Shown here one piece after another: positions 45,199-55,800 of a stretch of DNA of 64,000 bases; the first letter of the stretch is position 1, and each line of letters begins with the position of its first letter. This DNA is from Rhodococcoides fascians NBRC 12155 = LMG 3623. GTDB taxonomy: Bacteria; Actinomycetota; Actinomycetes; Mycobacteriales; Mycobacteriaceae. The notes beneath the pieces were generated by a model. That model worked only from the letters and a program-made list of their open reading frames with translations. It searched no databases and was not told the origin of the DNA. Position numbers and translations under genes: made by a program. Location of the stretch: the NCBI RefSeq assembly GCF_001894785.1, contig NZ_BCWW01000011.1, positions 62,001-126,000 on the forward strand, written 5' to 3'.

Positions 45199-47334
45199 AT
45201 GAGCGAAGTGGGTGAGCTAAGCGAGGAGGCCATGGACGACAGGGCTCCTGATCCACTGGCGCAGTCGGCGCTCGACCGCAAGATCAACGAGCACTTTGCC
45301 GGAGTCGTCGTGCGCAAGGACTTGGTCAAGGCGGTCAAGGGCAACGCAATCGTGCCGTCATATGTGCTGGAATATCTACTCGGTCAGTACGCCGCCTCTG
45401 ACGACGAAGCCACCATCCAGGCCGGCATCGACACGGTCCGGCAGATCCTTGCCGATCACTACGTTCACCGGAATCAGTCCGAGCTGGTGAAGTCGACGAT
45501 CCGAGAACGCGGACGCTACAAGATCATCGACAAAGTCACCGTCACCCTCAACGACAAGGACGACGTTTACGAAGCCACCTTCTCCAACCTCGGTATCAAG
45601 CAGGTTCTCGTCGAGCCGTCCACCATCACGGCCCATCCCAAGCTACTTGTCGGCGGCGTCTGGTGCATCTGCGACATCGAGTATTTCCACAGCGACAGCG
45701 CAAAGGTCGTGCCCTGGATCCTTGGGTCGATCAAACCTATCCAGCTGTCCAACTTCGACTTCGACGGCTACATCGCGGCGCGACGCGAGCTTACTACCGA
45801 CGAGTGGATCGATCTGTTGATCCAGTCGATCGGATTTAACCCGGAATTGTTCGGCCGGCGCGCCAAACTGATCCAGCTCGTTCGTCTCATCCCGTTCGTC
45901 GAGCGCAACTACAACCTCGTTGAGCTCGGGCCGAAAGGCACCGGAAAATCGCACATCTTCTCGGAATTCTCTCCCCACGGCATGCTCATCTCCGGCGGCG
46001 AGGTCACCGTTCCCAAGCTCTTCGTCAACAACTCCAACGGCCGCCTCGGCCTGGTCGGCTACTGGGATGTCGTCGCGTTCGACGAGTTCGCCGGCAAGAA
46101 GAAGCGCACCGACAAAGCGCTCGTGGACATTTTGAAGAACTATATGGCGAACAAGTCGTTCTCCCGCGGCGTCGAGACTCTCGGTGCCGAGGCCTCGATG
46201 GTGTTCGTCGGCAACACGTCACACACCGTGCCCTACATGCTGAAGAACTCCGACCTCTTCGACGAGCTGCCCGAGAGCTACCACGACTCGGCCTACCTCG
46301 ACCGTTTGCACTACTACATCCCCGGTTGGGAAGTCGACACCATCCGCGGCGAGATGTTCTCCGACGGTTACGGATTCGTCGTCGACTACATCGCTGAAGT
46401 TCTCAAGTCGATGCGAGACGCCGACTACTCGGACCGCTACCAGCAGCACTTCACGCTCGGCTCCGACATCTCCACCCGTGACCGCGACGGCATCCACAAG
46501 ACGTTCTCCGGGCTGTCGAAGATCCTCTTCCCACACGGGGAAGCCACGAAGGACGAGGTCGAAGAGATCCTCCGGTTCGCCATCGAAGGCCGTAAGCGGG
46601 TCAAGGACCAGATCCTGCGGATCGACACCACAATGGCCAACGTCAAATTCGGCTACCTCGATAAGGCTGAGGAGTGGCACGCCGTCACTACACTCGAAGA
46701 GGACGAGTACCCGAGGTATTACCACCGGCTTCAGTCCGAAGTCGACGACAACAAGGGCTCGCCGGGCAGCTCGATCCATGAGCCCGAAGTGCCGGATACG
46801 CCACCTGTCAATACCGCGCCAAAACCGGAGCGACTCTTTGAGGGGCACCTCGAATTTCAGGAGAACCAGCGCGGCGTCTCCTACGAGACGTTGCTACTCC
46901 CGTACCTCCGTGGCGCAAGCGAGATCACCGTCGTCGATCCGTACATCCGGCTACCGCACCAAGGCCGCAACCTTGTCGACCTTCTCGCACTGCTGGCTTC
47001 AGCGAAGGACCCGGCCGACGAAATCTCGGTGACATTGGTGACGAAGGAAGACACCGGCGAGTTCCAGAGGCAGCATCTGTTGATGCTCAAGGACATTCAG
47101 GAGGGGGCAGCTTCAGTCGGGATCAAGTTCAACGTCGAGTGGGACGCGTCGATCCACGACAGATCGATCCGAGCGGACAACGGCTGGAAGATCCTCCTCG
47201 GTCGGGGCCTCGACATCTTCCAGAAGGGATCCGGCAGCCAGTTCGATATCGGTGCTCGGCGTCAGGAGTTCCGGCAGGTCGTTGCATTTGGGATCACCTA
47301 CATCCGACAATCGGAGAGCGAGCACCATGCCTGA
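45199..47334 (+). CDS. brxL: BREX AAA+ protein BrxL, variant with a MITD1-like C-terminus
   Basis: A 711-residue BrxL. The N-terminal part is typical (KINEHFAGVVVRKDLVKAVK, SYVLEYLLGQYAASDDE) and is followed by the AAA+ core with Walker A LGPKGTGKSHIF near residue 245 and GYWDVVAFDEFAG near residue 290. Beyond residue about 520 I see no Lon-type Ser-Lys protease domain. Instead, after a Pro-rich linker, residues about 550-711 contain VDPYIR and HDRSIRADNGWKILLGRGLD, closely resembling the phospholipase D-like C-terminal domain of MITD1. ATG 45199 has AAGGAAGG 6 nt upstream. Its last 8 nt overlap the SIR2 gene. Confidence 0.92.
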   Translation: MSEVGELSEEAMDDRAPDPLAQSALDRKINEHFAGVVVRKDLVKAVKGNAIVPSYVLEYLLGQYAASDDEATIQAGIDTVRQILADHYVHRNQSELVKSTIRERGRYKIIDKVTVTLNDKDDVYEATFSNLGIKQVLVEPSTITAHPKLLVGGVWCICDIEYFHSDSAKVVPWILGSIKPIQLSNFDFDGYIAARRELTTDEWIDLLIQSIGFNPELFGRRAKLIQLVRLIPFVERNYNLVELGPKGTGKSHIFSEFSPHGMLISGGEVTVPKLFVNNSNGRLGLVGYWDVVAFDEFAGKKKRTDKALVDILKNYMANKSFSRGVETLGAEASMVFVGNTSHTVPYMLKNSDLFDELPESYHDSAYLDRLHYYIPGWEVDTIRGEMFSDGYGFVVDYIAEVLKSMRDADYSDRYQQHFTLGSDISTRDRDGIHKTFSGLSKILFPHGEATKDEVEEILRFAIEGRKRVKDQILRIDTTMANVKFGYLDKAEEWHAVTTLEEDEYPRYYHRLQSEVDDNKGSPGSSIHEPEVPDTPPVNTAPKPERLFEGHLEFQENQRGVSYETLLLPYLRGASEITVVDPYIRLPHQGRNLVDLLALLASAKDPADEISVTLVTKEDTGEFQRQHLLMLKDIQEGAASVGIKFNVEWDASIHDRSIRADNGWKILLGRGLDIFQKGSGSQFDIGARRQEFRQVVAFGITYIRQSESEHHA

Positions 47335-48784
47335 AATGCCCGAGGTGCCTGAGCCATCCCCGGTGGAGCCCGACGGCGAGACGGCGCAGGAGAATTCGGG
47401 AACGGTATCTGCACATCCTCGAGGACTATTCGTGGTCGGCGGTGTCGTCAAACAGCTGATCAAGACAGGCGACGCGCACGTAGTGCGCGAGCATTTGAGC
47501 TCACTCTTACAGGTGAACAACCTCGTCGTGCTTTTGGGGTCAGGGGCCTCGTTCCACCTCGGGTCTCCACAGACTCGCAACCTCACCAACGAGAGCGTGC
47601 TGAAGCTGATCACAAAGGCTGGAGGCGAACCAACCGACTCTGACGTGGAGCTTCTCAACATCATCAACCCAACCGACAGTGGTGACCTGGAGAGGCTACT
47701 CAACGGACTGCAACTCGCTTCCTCACTCGCAAGGCAAGCTGGTCAAGACTCAGTTGCACTCGGCACTGGGGAGGCCACCCAGGCCTACCCGAAGGAGCAG
47801 GTCGAACGTCTCCGCCGAAGCATCAACCGGGCGCTGGCAGAAGCTTGTCGTCTGCCATCTGATGCAGCGGCACTTGACCCGCCGTTCGACGCAGACCCGT
47901 TCCACGCACACCGGACCTTCTTGTCACGGATCGTGCGCAGCCGGCGGTCAAACCTCCCGCGCCCGAGCATCTTCACGACCAATTACGACCTCGTGATCGA
48001 GCAAGCTCTCGATGAACTCGGATATCCGTACATCGACGGCTTCAGCGGTACTGTGGATCGGCGCTTGAACCTGGCGTATTACGGACTGGACTTCCACCGA
48101 GTCGAGACGAGCACCCAATCGGTTGTCGCAAGGGCAGAGGGAGCTGTGTACCTCCACAAAGTGCATGGCAGTCTCAACTGGCGCTCATCCATTGAGCGGG
48201 ACCCTCTCACCGGCCTCGAATCACTGGAGGTCAAGCAGTTCGCCGATATGAACGCCGGAGACGACCTTGTGCTCATTTATCCGACCGCTTCTAAGGAGGC
48301 TGACTCGTTGGCCTACCCGTATTCCGACCTCCTGCGCCTTCTCGGAGACGCTGTACAGCAGGACGACACCGCAGTCCTCGCAATCGGATACGGCTTCGCC
48401 GATCCGCACATCAACCGCCTCCTGTTGCGCAGTCTTGCCAGTAATCCAGCACTCAACGTCTTTGTTGCCGACCCCAAGGCTGTGCTGACCGACGAAGATG
48501 TGGTGGCGGTTACGGACAACACAGATAACCTGGGCAGGGCGTTAACCGAAACCGGCGGGAACCTGAAATCGACGGCGATTGCAGCGCTTGCAGCCGCAGC
48601 CGATTCGCGTATCGCGGTCCTCACCGGAGACCTCGGTAAATTCTCTGAACTCGCCGAGTTGATGCCGGACATGAGTAGGCACGGACGCGTGCGTCCACCT
48701 GCGGCGATCACGAGCCTCATCGAGGCCCTGGAGCGGGCATCAAGCGGAGTTGTACCGCCTCTCCCTGGGATTGATCCCGCGTGA
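47327..48784 (+). CDS. SIR2-like NADase-type defence protein
   Basis: A 485-residue SIR2-domain protein. The NAD-binding motif LVVLLGSGASFHLG is at residues 67-80, the sirtuin-like IFTTNYDLVIEQAL near residue 214, the likely catalytic His in HKVHGSLNW near residue 278 and IGYGFADPHINRLL near residue 353. A Pro/Glu-rich head of about 35 residues precedes the domain. Proteins of this type in defence loci deplete NAD+ on infection. It overlaps brxL by 8 nt and its stop overlaps the HerA GTG start (GTGA), so all three are coupled. It is not a canonical BREX gene; with HerA it matches known SIR2-HerA antiphage pairs. Confidence 0.9.
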   Translation: MPEMPEVPEPSPVEPDGETAQENSGTVSAHPRGLFVVGGVVKQLIKTGDAHVVREHLSSLLQVNNLVVLLGSGASFHLGSPQTRNLTNESVLKLITKAGGEPTDSDVELLNIINPTDSGDLERLLNGLQLASSLARQAGQDSVALGTGEATQAYPKEQVERLRRSINRALAEACRLPSDAAALDPPFDADPFHAHRTFLSRIVRSRRSNLPRPSIFTTNYDLVIEQALDELGYPYIDGFSGTVDRRLNLAYYGLDFHRVETSTQSVVARAEGAVYLHKVHGSLNWRSSIERDPLTGLESLEVKQFADMNAGDDLVLIYPTASKEADSLAYPYSDLLRLLGDAVQQDDTAVLAIGYGFADPHINRLLLRSLASNPALNVFVADPKAVLTDEDVVAVTDNTDNLGRALTETGGNLKSTAIAALAAAADSRIAVLTGDLGKFSELAELMPDMSRHGRVRPPAAITSLIEALERASSGVVPPLPGIDPA

Positions 48785-50850
48785 GGGACGTAGGTGTGAT
48801 CGGGCGGATCATCGATGTTCGCAGCACCACGATCCGCGTCGGGTTGGAGGTCGGCGCAAAGGGCTTCACCAAAGTTGGCCCCGACGGTGTTCAGACAGTA
48901 GGTGTTGTCAACTCATACATCACCGTGCCAGCCGGAGCGCACCGCGTCGTGGGAATTGTCACCGCTGTGTACATCAGCGGGCGTCAGGATCCCAAGGCGC
49001 ACATCGGATTGCTGAGCCAGGACGATACGGCTACCTACGAACTGGAAGCCACTGTCGTAGGGCGGTTCGAGGGAGACAAGTTCAAGTCTGGGCTAACCGG
49101 TTACCCACCGCTACACGCGCCCGTACAGGCGGCGACTCCCCACGAAGTCAAGGATATCTTCCATCCCAGAGGGGGCCTTGCGCTTCGGATCGGAACATCA
49201 GCTGTGGCCAGCGAACAGTCGGTCTACCTGGATGCGAATCTACTGCTAGGGCATCACTGTGCGGTTGTCGGTTCAACCGGTTCCGGCAAGTCATGCACCG
49301 TAACAGCCATCATTGATGGCCTTCTCGATCACGCGATACCTAACGGGCACATCGTCATCTTTGATATCAACGGTGAGTACGCTCAATCGTTTTCCACGTC
49401 GAGCGCCCGAGGCAAGAAGACGCGGCCCTTGATCCTCGGTCCTCGTCCAGGACCTTCGAGTGGCCTCTTCCTTCCGCATTGGTTCTTGAACAACGAAGAG
49501 CATCTGACGATGTTCAAGGCAAGCGAAGGCGTTCAAGCACCCGTTCTTCAGCGCTCGATTGCAGACGCACGTGTCGCTGGCACAGCGACCAATTTGGAGC
49601 TGCTCCGCCTACAGAATGTCTTGAGTTCAATGGTGATCACCGAGGGAGCGTTCTCAAACACCAGATCGGGCTCAGATACGACCTTTGCACAACTTGCAGG
49701 GATGCAGACCCTAGTTCACGACGTAGCGAGCCAGACGAGTGCGTGCTCTGCCCTGTGGGCCCAGATCAAGCACATCCTCGACACGGGAATCCCGCTGGCC
49801 GACGTTCAAAATGTCCAGTGGACACCATTGACGGCACCCCAACGGGATGTCCTTGCGCGCATGTTCTTTCGAATGAGGGGTCACATCCGGGAAGCGTTCG
49901 GCATCTTGGGCATGGGAAGTGCCCAGGCAGCACCGGATTTCGATGCGCCCGTGTATTACTCCCTTCAGGATCTCTGCGACCTATTCCTCCCTAATCGCAT
50001 CCAATTGGAACAGGCGGTCGACAACAAGATCGCGGGCTACGTGGCAACGCTGCAGATGCGACTGAGCCGCCTTCTGGCTGATGGGCGCTACGACTTCATC
50101 ACGCGCGTCGAGAAACATGCCGACCCGCTCGGCAACTACCTCAAGGCCCTAATGGGCGTCGATCCGACCGGAGGGAAATCCGACTCCGACTGGCCGGCGA
50201 CGGACGCCTACCGCGCCCAGGCAGTCACCCATGGCTCGGGGCCGTCAGTCACGATATTCGACCTGAGCCTGGTCGCCGACGACGTGCTTGAAAACGTCAC
50301 CGCTCTTCTCGGCCGGATCCTGTTCGACTTCGCGGTGCGAAGCCAGCCCCGAGCTGAGCATCCACTATTGCTGGTGCTGGAAGAGGCCCACCGATTTATC
50401 CCTTCCCGGCGCGACCTCGACGGGTCCGGCAGTCGCTCGGCAGCGGTCTTCGAGCGAATAGCTAAGGAGGGCAGAAAGTTTGGGCTGTCACTGCTCCTGG
50501 CAAGCCAGCGACCGAGTGAACTGAGCGAGACTGTCGTCGCCCAGTGTGGAACCGTTATCGCGCACAGGCTCACTCACGAAGCGGACCAGAGCTTGCTGCG
50601 GCATGCGACCGCCCTGAGTTCCCGCGCGCTACTCGACCAGCTGCCTAGCCTCGCGCAACAGCATGCCCTTGTGACCGGTGTCAGCACCGGTGTGCCAGTC
50701 TCGGTCCGCGTCCGTGATGTCGATGACCCGCCGAAGAGTAATGATCCAGACTTTATGAGCACTTGGGGAGAAACCGAGAAGTTATCCGGGCTCGAGGAAC
50801 ATATTGATCGGGTGGTCAAGGACTGGCAGGGCGACGAGCCGTCGAATTGA
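48781..50850 (+). CDS. HerA-like hexameric ATPase/helicase of a SIR2-HerA pair
   Basis: A 689-residue HerA/FtsK-type motor. It has an N-terminal HAS-barrel-like domain (GVIGRIIDVRSTTIRVGLEV), Walker A VGSTGSGKSCTV at residues 163-174, IVIFDINGEYAQ, Walker B LLLVLEEAHRFIP near residue 530 and ASQRPSELS near residue 577. The GTG start at 48781 overlaps the SIR2 stop. In SIR2-HerA defence systems HerA assembles with the SIR2 protein and they act together on NAD+ and nucleic acid during infection; that role is transferred here by family and context. It ends the 16.7-kb rightward BREX transcription unit. Confidence 0.9.
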   Translation: MRDVGVIGRIIDVRSTTIRVGLEVGAKGFTKVGPDGVQTVGVVNSYITVPAGAHRVVGIVTAVYISGRQDPKAHIGLLSQDDTATYELEATVVGRFEGDKFKSGLTGYPPLHAPVQAATPHEVKDIFHPRGGLALRIGTSAVASEQSVYLDANLLLGHHCAVVGSTGSGKSCTVTAIIDGLLDHAIPNGHIVIFDINGEYAQSFSTSSARGKKTRPLILGPRPGPSSGLFLPHWFLNNEEHLTMFKASEGVQAPVLQRSIADARVAGTATNLELLRLQNVLSSMVITEGAFSNTRSGSDTTFAQLAGMQTLVHDVASQTSACSALWAQIKHILDTGIPLADVQNVQWTPLTAPQRDVLARMFFRMRGHIREAFGILGMGSAQAAPDFDAPVYYSLQDLCDLFLPNRIQLEQAVDNKIAGYVATLQMRLSRLLADGRYDFITRVEKHADPLGNYLKALMGVDPTGGKSDSDWPATDAYRAQAVTHGSGPSVTIFDLSLVADDVLENVTALLGRILFDFAVRSQPRAEHPLLLVLEEAHRFIPSRRDLDGSGSRSAAVFERIAKEGRKFGLSLLLASQRPSELSETVVAQCGTVIAHRLTHEADQSLLRHATALSSRALLDQLPSLAQQHALVTGVSTGVPVSVRVRDVDDPPKSNDPDFMSTWGETEKLSGLEEHIDRVVKDWQGDEPSN

Positions 50851-51123
50851 TGTCGGCGGGGAGCGCCGCGATAGTTCGAGAACCCTGTCGGGGTGCGATC
50901 GCAACACGCCGGAACTATGGACGAAACCCGCATTCGGTCGGTTAGGTCAGCGGAGACCTGGACAACGCCAACCGCCGCTACCCAATTCTGGATGCACGCA
51001 TCGCCTGCCACGGTCACGTTTCATACTGATGTCCATCATCCGGGATGACCAAGAACACTCGGTATTCGTCTGCACTAAGCTGAACTTTGTCGTGTCTTCC
51101 TTTTGCCTACTTATTGTGCGGCT

Positions 51124-52863
51124 TTACATTGCTTGCGACTGAGACTGAGCGACCGGCGCCGCAGAAGGCATTGCACTGTTGCCCTCTAGCGACTCGAACC
51201 TACGTATAGCGTCGATCCCTTTTTCTCGTATTTTGGCCACGTTTTCGATCGGAATGCCTTCTGATCTCGCCACTGTCATCACCGATCGACGCTGTTGCCC
51301 GCCCAAACCGAAGACATCGACGAGAATCCGAGCCTCCTTTGCTGTCAACGTCGCGGCATATCGCAACATCAAATCGAGATTGCCGGAAGCACCGCTCAAA
51401 TCTGAGATTGAATCCGCTTGCACTGCGGTCGGGCTCGGCACAGTGGTAGGTGAGACAGCGGCATCATGATCCCTCCCTTGGGACCGGGACAGTTCACCAC
51501 TGGCACCAGGCTCGATGAACGTCGGAGGCTTGGAGGGGACCCGGACCGGTTCCGGTTTGGGTTCGACGGGTCGCGTCAGCCATCCCGTGAGTAGCGTCGG
51601 CGCTTGCGCGATGGGGACATCAACCTGCTCCTCAGCAATCTCGAGGAGTTGCTCCAAGAACGCCTCGTGCGCGCCGAGCGCCGGGTCTTCCATGGTCCCC
51701 GGGACGTACATGATCACGAATGCCGCTGCCCGGTCTCCGGGCTTGAGCCGCAGTACCCGACCCATGCGCTGAATCATCTGCCGACGGGAACTGCTGCTGG
51801 CGATGATGACGCCGACATCGACGGCAGGAACGTCGATTCCCTCGTCCAGCACCCTCGGTGCGACGAGGTTTGTCAGTGCTCCGCTACGGAACTGCTGCAA
51901 AACGCGGGTTCTGGCCAGTCGGTCCAGTCCGCTGGAGTAAGCACTGGACTGCACGCCACGCTCACACAATATTGCCGAGCCGGCCTCAGCCGAAGCCTTC
52001 GTCTCGGAGAACACGATCGACCGGTCCGACTTCGCCAACGCCGATGCCAACGTGCCGAGCGCATCGATCTTGCCCTGGCAGTCCGCCAGCAACGACCGCC
52101 GCTTGCTGAATGCCGACAAGTACCGGCTGGCGAGTCGTCCTTCTGGGAGATCTCTTTGTTCGGCGAGCTTCGTCACGGTCTTCATGAACTCACCGAAAGG
52201 CGATGCGACACAGTCGTATTTGTTGATCAGATTCTTGCGCGAATCTCTTGCGATCGCATCGTGTTCCTCGAACTTGGCACGTTCGTCTGGTGTGAAGTCG
52301 ATGGCAACCGTCATCACGCGGACCGGAGCAAGGACGTTGTCTCTCCGCCCACGGGCAAAGTCGCATCCTGCGATCTTCGTCCGGAAATACGGGAGGATGT
52401 GCGTGTCCACACCTTCGTCCTGGCGCTCCAGCGTGGCCGTCAATCCGAGACGATGATCGAACCTATCGGTGAAGACCCGCGCGAACCCATCGGTGCCATA
52501 GCGGTGGACTTCGTCCGCGATCATCAAGGCACCGGGACGCGGCTGAGGTGCACCCTTCATGATCGCCGACTGAATTGTGGTGATCAGAACGCTGCTGTGC
52601 CGGAAGTCATCCCGATGGCCATTCCCCCGCCTACCGACCGATACCGAGGGAAGTTGCTGTTTGACCTCCGTGTGCCACTGTTCGAGGAGGTCGATGGTCG
52701 GCACCACAACGAGGACCTGTTGGTTCAGGCTCCGCGCCGACACGATCGCAGCCACACCGACCCGTGTTTTACCAGTGCCTGTGACTGCTTCGACGATGGC
52801 GCGATTGCCAGCCCCTCGCCAGGCCTCGAATGCTTCCTTCTGCCAAGCCCTCAGTTCCGTCAT
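51124..52863 (-). CDS. SF2 DEAD/DEAH-box helicase with C-terminal HTH
   Basis: A 579-residue helicase related to the ResIII/type III restriction motor group. It shows a Q-motif-like LRAWQKEAFEAW, Walker A VTGTGKT (residues 27-33), DEVH at 117-120, LGLTAT, and motifs V/VI LDEGIDVPAVDVGVI and QMIQRMGRVLRLKPGDRA. After a Pro-rich linker the last about 80 residues (AATLTAKEARILVDVFGLGG, then RSEGIPIENVAKIREKGIDA) resemble a sigma-70 region 4 HTH. ATG 52863 overlaps the stop of the giant helicase-nuclease gene upstream (ATGA). The pair probably works as one system, likely in phage or plasmid defence; that role is inferred. Confidence 0.85.
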   Translation of the reverse strand: MTELRAWQKEAFEAWRGAGNRAIVEAVTGTGKTRVGVAAIVSARSLNQQVLVVVPTIDLLEQWHTEVKQQLPSVSVGRRGNGHRDDFRHSSVLITTIQSAIMKGAPQPRPGALMIADEVHRYGTDGFARVFTDRFDHRLGLTATLERQDEGVDTHILPYFRTKIAGCDFARGRRDNVLAPVRVMTVAIDFTPDERAKFEEHDAIARDSRKNLINKYDCVASPFGEFMKTVTKLAEQRDLPEGRLASRYLSAFSKRRSLLADCQGKIDALGTLASALAKSDRSIVFSETKASAEAGSAILCERGVQSSAYSSGLDRLARTRVLQQFRSGALTNLVAPRVLDEGIDVPAVDVGVIIASSSSRRQMIQRMGRVLRLKPGDRAAAFVIMYVPGTMEDPALGAHEAFLEQLLEIAEEQVDVPIAQAPTLLTGWLTRPVEPKPEPVRVPSKPPTFIEPGASGELSRSQGRDHDAAVSPTTVPSPTAVQADSISDLSGASGNLDLMLRYAATLTAKEARILVDVFGLGGQQRRSVMTVARSEGIPIENVAKIREKGIDAIRRFESLEGNSAMPSAAPVAQSQSQAM

Positions 52864-55800
52864 GATGCCGCGTCCTCGGGTCGTACCCATTCGGCAACGC
52901 CGTTGGGCCGCTGTCTGCGCACGAGCTTCTTTGTCAGTTCCAAGTCTGCGAGCAGTTGCTGAGCAGCGATCGGGTTCATGCCTGTGATCAACGAGCAACG
53001 CCGCAACGTCAGTGGCGCATCACGACGCGCTGCAGCCACTGCGATGACGCGCCCCGTCGAACGGGAAGCCGCGGGTAGCGATGCCAATGCCGCTTGCACC
53101 GCGGCAGGGAGCGTTTCGATACCGACCCCCGCTGTAGCCGCGGCAGCAGGTGCTGTCGAAACGACGGGCTTTTTCGACGGTGCCCGTTTCGGCATGACTG
53201 CTGGCGAAGGACGCGTCCTGACAGGCTCGCGCTTGACCGGGGTGCTCCGTCGTGGGGTCGAGTATCGAGAGTCGACCCGAATCTCGCGCGAACCGTCGAA
53301 CTTCGGCGGTCGTGTCTCTCCCGGCTCGAGCTCGACGACCTGAACGGAAGTCGATCGGACTGGATATTTTTCCTCGATTATGGTGGGCAACGGCGCGACC
53401 ACGGTATCCACAACAGGAGCAGGAGTCACCGGCTTCTCGTCAGGAAGGGCGTCCTCGCTGGAATTCGCACTCAGTACAACCGGTTTCCAATTCGCATCCC
53501 GATTAGCGTCAGCAATCTCTACTTCGCCGGGAAGAATTCCGACCGCGTCCAGAATCTCGATGATCGGGGCGAGTGCCATCTCCACGTCGACGACGACCTG
53601 GGACGCACGCACTCTTCCGAACGTCCACCCACACCGCTTCAAATCCATTTCTCGGCGGAGGCGTTCGACAACAACGTCTCTCGAACGCATACGGTCGTCG
53701 TCGCATTCGATCGCGACCTTCGATGCGACACCGGTGACCACCAGATCCAGGACGAGTTCGTTGATCTCGATCGCAGGATTGACGTGGTATCCGCGATCAC
53801 GCAGGGCGACGAACACCCTTTGCGCCGTCATCGATAGGAAATCGCTGTGGAGGGCTTTCTCGTCGACAACCTGCGGCATCTCCGGAACCGGGACAGTGGG
53901 GGCAGCTTCCACATAGGTGAGCAGCGATGCCCGCAGGTCCATCGGCGAGAGGTCCTCTGCCCGGACAGAATGGAACAGCCACACCTGGTCTCGTGCACGA
54001 GTTGCCGCAACATTGAAACGGCGCTGCCAGGATTCGCTGGTGAGCGCATTGCTCGACGATCCCGCGCCGACGACCATCGACACGAACACAACGTCCCGCT
54101 CATCACCCTGGAATTCGGGTGCCGTTCCCACGCGTAAACGCAGATTGTCCCGCTGCTCGGCCGGGATACGCTCCGAGATCAGCGAGCGGATCAACTCGAC
54201 CTGCGCGCGGCTCTGCAAGACGACGACTCCGAAAGTCATACCGTCGTAGTCAGGATCGGAGATGCACCCGCACAGTCTCTCGACGAGGCCACGTGCTTCG
54301 ATCTCGTTGACCAAGGTCGCACTCGACCCCGTCGTTTCAGCGCCCTCGACGTAGGTCGACACGAGCGGTTGCAGGCGTTCCGCTCCGAACTGTCGAACAG
54401 GAATCAGCGGAGTGTCTCGATAGAACTGCTGCGACGACCATTCGATGATCTCCGGCATGGACCGGAAGTGCTCACGTAGCCGTACACGCTGGTTGTACCG
54501 GCTCCGGAAAAGCGAGAACAGGCTCGAGCGAGGGCTGAAATTGTTCCGGACGTGCATCGGTAGATCTCCGAGGTGAGAGTCCAGACGCTCGAAAACAGTG
54601 TCGTCGGAGACCTGCTGTATTCGATCCGGTGCGCACTGCTTGTCGTCGCCCACCACGATCACCCGCGGTGCGAGCCACATCAGAAACAGACTGCTGACGT
54701 CGGCCTGACTCGCTTCATCGACAATCACGACGTCGAAGACGTTCTGCTGCGCGGGAATCGAAGACAGAACCTGCCCGATCGGCATGATCCACGCCGGCAC
54801 AGCGCTCTGCGCTTCCTGCATTGCTGCCCGCGCGGCGGCTCGGTAACGCTGTGCGATTTTGGTACTGCCAACACCGATATTGCTGATGCTCTCCTGGTAT
54901 GTGCGGAGCGCCTGCATCTGCCGTGACGTCATGCGCTGCAGACACTCTCGCCATGCTTTCTCGGCCGCCAGTGTCGCTGTGAGCTGGGAGATCTCTCCAT
55001 CTACATCGTCGTACAGATCGTCCAAGTTCGAAGCCTCGGGACGGACGAGACGCTGCTCGACGTGCTGGTTCGCCCACCTCCACGCCCATGAGTCCTCGAA
55101 ATCGCCGGCAACAGCCACCCAGTCGGTGACGCGGTCGCTCGTGACCAGATGACCAAGTGTCGGTGCTGCTGCATCGAGATCCCGCAGCAATATGTCCATC
55201 GACAACTGTTGCTGCTGTTCGACACTCGCGCGTGCGTATCCACGGACCGCAGCGTCGAATGCCTCGCGGTCGGCGGTGCGGAGCGCATCCGAGAGTGCGA
55301 GCGCTTCTGTGCTGTTCGCCCCGCCGGTGGCAGCGTCGAAACCATCGGCGACGATCACAAGCCGCTCCAGCGCGTCGCGTGCATTCGCGCCCGCCAGCGC
55401 CTTCTCGATATCCGACAACAGTCCTTCCACGCCGTCGAGCGTTCGTAGTGCCACCTGGTCTTCGAGCTCATCCGAGATTGTTGCAATACGCTCGACGACG
55501 TCCTGCACCAATACCACGTTGCGAACTGCACCGTCCACCTCGTTGATACGCGCCGCGCGACTCTCTCGGCCCGGAAGGCGAATACCGATGTCCGCCAATA
55601 ACGATGCGGCCTCGTCTACCGAACGAAGCGCACGAATATGTTCTGCAACAAGGCGGTACGCATGGCCTCCTTGCGCCGGAACGCCATCGACTGTGGCCGT
55701 TACGGCCAGTTCGTCGACCGCGGTCTGCTCCTTCGGCATCCGCAACCACCGAAGGGTGTCGAACCGTCCTTCTGTGTAGAGACGCGCGGCGGCGTCGTAC

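Noticed and set aside
51604-52962. A 452-codon plus-strand open frame opposite the SF2 helicase gene
   Set aside because: The minus strand carries all helicase motifs in order; the plus frame is a shadow without similarity.
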